From: an uncultured Prevotella sp.
GTDB lineage: Bacteria; Bacteroidota; Bacteroidia; Bacteroidales; Bacteroidaceae
Direction of reading: 5' to 3'
Assembly: GCA_937922435.1 (NCBI GenBank)
Contig: CAKZVT010000039.1
Coordinates: forward strand, 1-61,159
DNA length: 61,159 nucleotides
Part shown: piece after piece, positions 57,054 to 61,159 of the stretch
How the letters are laid out: the number at the start of each line of letters is the position of its first letter
Numbering within the stretch: position 1 is the stretch's first letter
Notes under the pieces: model-generated
What the model was told of the DNA's origin: nothing
The model's input: the letters and a program-made list of their open reading frames with translations, nothing else
Databases searched by the model: none
Translations under genes and position numbers: made by a program

Positions 57054-58634
57054 TCAATAGCCAGGGTTCTGCCTGATGGCCGGGTTCACGTCTATTTCGT
57101 GCTTAGGTATAGGCCATGTTAACGTTGGAGAGTCGGCATCCACGTTCATTATTGTAGTGCCAACGCCGGGCAAGAGGCACAGAGTTTCCTGCTGTGGAAC
57201 ACCACGCTCCATGTCGATATGCCAACGCTTGATGTCGAACAGGCGTGTTCCCTCGCCCACCATTTCGCGCTGACGCTCGTCCATCAGTTCGGCCATGAGG
57301 TCTTCTTTCGTTGCAAACGTGCGCCTGCGGTATCCTTGGATACGCGCCTGCTCAAGGTCGTTCAGGTAGTCGGATGCTGTCTGCAACCCTCCGGGGATAT
57401 TCGCATAAGCCTCTGCCGCGATAAGGTACATCTCCGCGATGCGGAATACTTTAGGCTCTGCACATCCCAAGGCATACGAGCTTCCGGCTGTAATCTGGTA
57501 CAATGTACCGTAAATCGGGTATTTGTTGAAGCTGTAGACTGTACCTATCGCACCGTTTGTAGTGGCAATGTCGGATGTCGTGAAGTACACAGGGAAGCGA
57601 TAATCGTATGCGCTATATAGGTTGACAAGCGTTTGGGTCGGGATGTAATCCGGATTTGCACCTTGTGTCTGGGCCTGGTAAAGTGTGCCCGTAGCGTATG
57701 GCAGGTCGCTTTCTGACTGTGTAGGAAGCTTAAGTATGGTCTCGGTATCGTTTATCCGCAACGTACCTTGCTGCAAAGCTGCACCGCTGTAGCCGTCGTA
57801 CAGCCACAAATCAGCCAAGTCATCAAGTGTTGCAGCCAATTTGTATTTGCCTGAATAGATGAGCCTTTCGGCTTCGTTGGCTGCTGTCTCATAATCGCCT
57901 CTTGCCAAAGCGGCACGCGCACGGAGAGCTCTTATGGCATCAGTGCTGATGTAATATTTGTCCGTAGCATTGGTATTGACGACATATTTGGCCGCGCTGT
58001 CAAGGTCGTTGTAGATTTGGTCGAACGTCTCCTTGAGCGTATAGCGGGCAGGATAAGTAGCCGGGTCTGATGACGGAGCGTAGTCCAATCGGTAAGATAC
58101 GCCGGAGTTCTCCTCGTTTGCAGTAGCTTCCTCGTAGTCAGCGCAGAAATACTGCGATAGCATAAAGATGGAGTAAGCCCTTATAAAGAACGCATCTCCC
58201 TTAGCAGTTCTTACCGCAGGCATACCAGGGTTGGTTGATGTCGCCTGTTCTGGGAATATACCAGTATTGGAAAAGTCAGTCCTATTGTATGAGTCGATTA
58301 TGAAGTTGGCTCGTGCAATGAGTGCCTGGTAGTTACCGTAGATGGCATCGAACGTTGTTGTCTGCGACGTAAACGTCCACCTGTACATCTCTCCGAGCGT
58401 GTTGCTGAAACCTGTCACAGCGTCGAAACCGTCGCATTGGATTTCAGGCGCGTTGTAGAAGTCTCCCGCTATCGAGCTTTTCAGTCCGCTGTAAAGCGCA
58501 GTGCGAGCGCTTTGGAACGTAGTCGGGCTATTAAGTGCTTCCGTGTCGGGCAGGGCGTCATAAGGCTCCATGTCCATGTCGCAGGAAACAGCCATCACGG
58601 CGGACAACATTAATAATAAATATGTTTTTTTCAT
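57054..58634 (-). CDS. SusD/RagB-family nutrient-binding lipoprotein
   Basis: 526 residues from the ATG at 58634. An upstream ATG at 58679 overlaps the SusC end. The lipobox is AVMAVSC with DMD after the Cys. Helical tetratricopeptide-like segments include RGDYETAANEAERLIYSGKY and the C-terminal family signature ELMDERQREMVGEGTRLFDIKRW. It forms the lid of the SusC channel at the outer membrane. The ligand is not predictable, though the peptidase partner suggests peptides or glycopeptides. Starts 22 nt after SusC. Confidence 0.94.
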   Translation of the reverse strand: MKKTYLLLMLSAVMAVSCDMDMEPYDALPDTEALNSPTTFQSARTALYSGLKSSIAGDFYNAPEIQCDGFDAVTGFSNTLGEMYRWTFTSQTTTFDAIYGNYQALIARANFIIDSYNRTDFSNTGIFPEQATSTNPGMPAVRTAKGDAFFIRAYSIFMLSQYFCADYEEATANEENSGVSYRLDYAPSSDPATYPARYTLKETFDQIYNDLDSAAKYVVNTNATDKYYISTDAIRALRARAALARGDYETAANEAERLIYSGKYKLAATLDDLADLWLYDGYSGAALQQGTLRINDTETILKLPTQSESDLPYATGTLYQAQTQGANPDYIPTQTLVNLYSAYDYRFPVYFTTSDIATTNGAIGTVYSFNKYPIYGTLYQITAGSSYALGCAEPKVFRIAEMYLIAAEAYANIPGGLQTASDYLNDLEQARIQGYRRRTFATKEDLMAELMDERQREMVGEGTRLFDIKRWHIDMERGVPQQETLCLLPGVGTTIMNVDADSPTLTWPIPKHEIDVNPAIRQNPGY

Positions 58635-58656
58635 CTTTAATGTCTTTATTTTGTTT

Positions 58657-61159
58657 TTAGAACGTAAGTTGTAGGCCAAATGAGTACTGGCGCGTGTTAG
58701 GATAGTCGCCTATTGTAGAGAAGCTGTCTACCTCGGGGTCGTAACCCTTGTATTTTGTGAACGTCAGCAAGTTGCGTCCTACGAAGTAAACCTTGCATCC
58801 CTTGATGAAATGTGTCGCGTCAAGCCACTTCTTAGGCAATGTATATGACAGCTGCAGGAACTTCAAACGGACGTATGAAGCGTTTTCAATGAGGTGCGTA
58901 TCCATCTGATACTCTGCGTTGGCAGCAGCTACATCGGTAACGTCGCCCGGCTTCTGCCACATGTCAAACATGTCTACTGACTGATTCCAAGACGTTGCGA
59001 AAGACGGGTTCATGGTGAACCAACGCTCGTTGTTGAACATGTAGCGGTCGAACATACCAGTGAACTGAACGTCAAGCTGAAGGCCCTTCCATGACAGGGT
59101 GGTGGAAAGTCCGCCCGACCAAGGTGCTATCATGCTCTTGCCTGTCATCACGCGGTCGTCCTCTGAATAGGTCTTTGTATAGTTTCCGTTCTTGTCTAAC
59201 CAAACGTTCTGTCCGTCAAGAGGGTCGACATGACTCCAGCGCACATAATAGAATTCGCCGTAAGGATGGCCCACTTCAAGGTGTACAAGGTCGGTAACAT
59301 CATAAGAATCAGCCCCTTCGAAGAGCTTTGTGATTTTGTTCTTGTTGTAGTTGAAGTTAAGGCTTACGTTCCAGTACCAGTCCTTGTTCTTGATAATGTC
59401 AGCACCGATATTCACGTCTACACCACGGTTGTACATCTCGGCAACGTTGCCCCACTGCGAAGAGAAACCTGTAGTATAAGAATAAGGTATGCTTACGAGC
59501 ATGTTTGATGTCACCTTGTTGTAGAACTCCACGTTGAACGTAATCCTGTCGAGCACTTTTCCACTAAGACCTACGTTCAGCGTCTTTACGGTTTCCCATG
59601 TCAAGTCGTCATTGCGAACGTTGACGGGAGCGAGGCCTGCCTGTCCGTTATATTCGCCAGATGTCGAAGCAAGACCAAGGAACTGATACGGGTCGATGCC
59701 GGAGTTACCTGTCGAACCATAACTGATTTTGAACTGAAGGTCGTTGAGCCAGCTCTTGGTCGGCTCCATGAAGCTCTCGTTCGTGATGTTCCACATCGCA
59801 GCCACAGCCCCGAACGTAGCCCAACGGTGGTCTTTGGCAAAGAGTGAAGAACCGTCGCGGCGGATTGACGCGTCAAGGAAGTAGCGGTCTGCATAGTTGT
59901 AATTGAGCATTCCAAACCAAGAGTTGCGCACCTCTTCGCTGATTGATTGTCCCGGCACGGCTGCTCCGGCCTGTGTTCCGGCCGACATGAGGAGCATACG
60001 GTTGTCGGTAAGGCGGCTCATGCTCGCACTAAAAGCCTCTGTCTTGCTCGTCATGGTTTCCTGGCCGAGCAGAACGGTAACGTGGTGGTCGCGTAGGAAA
60101 TCGAACTTGTACTCCGCAGTGTTGGTTACAGTCCAACGGTAGAAACGAGAGAACTGCTCGCTGGCCGAGCCTGTAGGGAACACATTGGGGTCAATGGCGA
60201 GCGTGTTATAAACTTTGTGGGTCGTGCGGTAGTCGTTCCAGTCGAGGCCGACGGCCGAACGCAGGTTAAGTCCTCTGATAGGATTGATGTTCACATAAGC
60301 ATTTTCGTTCAGGCGCACACGGTCGTTATGGCCGGGCTGCACCTCCGACAGCCAGTACGGATTGTAGATGCCGTTCATCGTGTCATTAAACAGGTATTTC
60401 CTGTCACCGTATCCTTCAAAAGTACTGTTCGCCCAATCATTTTTGTCGAGGCCGATTACTTCATAATAAGTTTCCGTCGGCAGGTACATGCGGGCCGCAA
60501 AAGCCTTGTTGTACAAGCTGTTCGTCTCTGAACTCGAACCAAACGCGGTGGTGGAAGCCTTGGTAAAGGCGAGGTTGGTATTCGCACCTATCTTCAGCCA
60601 TGGTGTAACGTTTGCCTCAAGGTTGGCGCGGAATGTCTCACGGCGCATCTCCGAGTCGTCCATGATACCCTCTGCCTGGTAGTGGCTGAACGATACAAGG
60701 TAAGACAGGTTCTGCGAACCGCCGCGGATGCTGGCGTCAACTTGTGTCACAGGTTTGTTGTCTCCAAAGAACACGTCTTTCCAATCGGTGCTGATACCGT
60801 ATTTTTTGTAATAAGCCTTCTGCGCCTGGAAGTTCGCATCGTTTACGAGACTGGGGTTAAGTATCTCCTGAAACCTAAGCCACTGGTTAGCATCCATCAT
60901 CTCCTCTTGGTCGCCGCTCATCTGCGAAATGCCATACTGTGCGGAAACAGTTATAGTCGGAGCTTCTCCAAAATTACCTTTCTTTGATGTAATGATGACA
61001 ACACCGTTGGCCGCACGCGAACCGTAGATGGCCGTAGAAGACGCGTCCTTGAGCACCGTCATGCTCTCGATGTCGTTCGGATTAAGCGAGAGGAACGTGT
61101 TTTGCGAAATCTCGCTGCCGTCCAATATGAACAAAGGCTCTGTCGTTGCATAAATTGAT
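58657..61159 (-). CDS. SusC/RagA-family TonB-dependent transporter (5' end outside window)
   Basis: At least 833 residues visible; the gene continues past the right edge. The reading frame is open through 61159, and the residues before the first visible internal start read ATTEPLFILDGSEIS, so the N-terminus is missing. The plug domain carries NPNDIESMTVLKDASSTAIY and GSRAANGVVIITSKKG. The C-terminus is the usual SFGLQLTF beta-strand ending in Phe. It would transport the ligand through the outer membrane with TonB energy, paired with SusD downstream. Confidence 0.95.
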   Translation of the reverse strand, partial: SIYATTEPLFILDGSEISQNTFLSLNPNDIESMTVLKDASSTAIYGSRAANGVVIITSKKGNFGEAPTITVSAQYGISQMSGDQEEMMDANQWLRFQEILNPSLVNDANFQAQKAYYKKYGISTDWKDVFFGDNKPVTQVDASIRGGSQNLSYLVSFSHYQAEGIMDDSEMRRETFRANLEANVTPWLKIGANTNLAFTKASTTAFGSSSETNSLYNKAFAARMYLPTETYYEVIGLDKNDWANSTFEGYGDRKYLFNDTMNGIYNPYWLSEVQPGHNDRVRLNENAYVNINPIRGLNLRSAVGLDWNDYRTTHKVYNTLAIDPNVFPTGSASEQFSRFYRWTVTNTAEYKFDFLRDHHVTVLLGQETMTSKTEAFSASMSRLTDNRMLLMSAGTQAGAAVPGQSISEEVRNSWFGMLNYNYADRYFLDASIRRDGSSLFAKDHRWATFGAVAAMWNITNESFMEPTKSWLNDLQFKISYGSTGNSGIDPYQFLGLASTSGEYNGQAGLAPVNVRNDDLTWETVKTLNVGLSGKVLDRITFNVEFYNKVTSNMLVSIPYSYTTGFSSQWGNVAEMYNRGVDVNIGADIIKNKDWYWNVSLNFNYNKNKITKLFEGADSYDVTDLVHLEVGHPYGEFYYVRWSHVDPLDGQNVWLDKNGNYTKTYSEDDRVMTGKSMIAPWSGGLSTTLSWKGLQLDVQFTGMFDRYMFNNERWFTMNPSFATSWNQSVDMFDMWQKPGDVTDVAAANAEYQMDTHLIENASYVRLKFLQLSYTLPKKWLDATHFIKGCKVYFVGRNLLTFTKYKGYDPEVDSFSTIGDYPNTRQYSFGLQLTF

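Noticed and set aside
1..61159. tRNA or rRNA genes
   Set aside because: No T-loop/anticodon-arm patterns or rRNA signatures were noticed on either strand by eye. A covariance-model scan would be decisive.

Overview
The window is a chromosomal segment of a Bacteroidales bacterium. Its habits are Prevotella-like, but the genus cannot be fixed from sequence alone. The evidence is a SusC/SusD outer-membrane pair, a C10 (streptopain-type) peptidase, a long-form MraY, a sufBCDS operon, a biosynthetic arginine decarboxylase, and promoters of the Bacteroidota type (TTTG or TTG, 19-20 nt, TAnnTTTG). Genes are GC-rich. The MurE DNPR motif predicts meso-diaminopimelate peptidoglycan. No rRNA, tRNA, CRISPR array, prophage or transposase gene was recognised.

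Layout. 300-7463 (minus): an ECF sigma/anti-sigma pair, argB, speA, aroK, topA. 7940-11253 (minus): a lipoprotein, a retropepsin-like protease and a secreted alpha/beta hydrolase. 11407-13499 (plus): a sialate O-acetylesterase and a Nudix hydrolase. 14604-24799 (plus): the first half of the division and cell wall (dcw) cluster, mraZ-rsmH-ftsL-ftsI-murE-mraY-murD-ftsW, with an MraZ-type operator over the promoter. 24944-40717: a GH43 enzyme, an acyl-CoA synthetase, prfB, a 45-residue membrane peptide, CYTH, VanZ, a Na+-dependent symporter, a ComEA-like protein and two large GH2 enzymes. 40714-48347: an EFR1 ferredoxin, a DUF59 protein, an LpxH-like phosphoesterase, pta and ackA separated by a four-helix-bundle gene, a WYL regulator, rnhB and a small unknown gene. 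48488-53599 (minus): sufBCDS. 54303-61159 (minus): a SusC (cut by the window edge)/SusD/lipoprotein operon followed by a C10 peptidase, which looks like a peptide- or glycoprotein-directed uptake locus.

The most unusual content is between the genes. At least four repeat systems recur. (1) Twelve 88-bp elements each consist of exactly four 22-bp units that pair into hairpins; most are preceded by a small palindrome CTGAnnnTCAG 6-7 nt away. (2) A G-rich repeat carries a CTTCGG-loop hairpin overlapping a short-loop G-quadruplex motif. (3) Degenerate 9-bp arrays usually lie next to repeat 2. (4) Inverted pairs of 27-49 bp 'word' arrays use a different 7-10 bp word at each locus but matching words on both arms of a locus. 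One pair, with 39-bp arms, encloses the four-helix-bundle (23S-IVS/Avd-like) gene inside pta-ackA, and a 152-bp gene-less relative lies between argB and speA. These elements sit inside operons (suf, pta-ackA, dcw) and in several places provide stop codons. I consider repeats 1 and 4 the best candidates for something undescribed.
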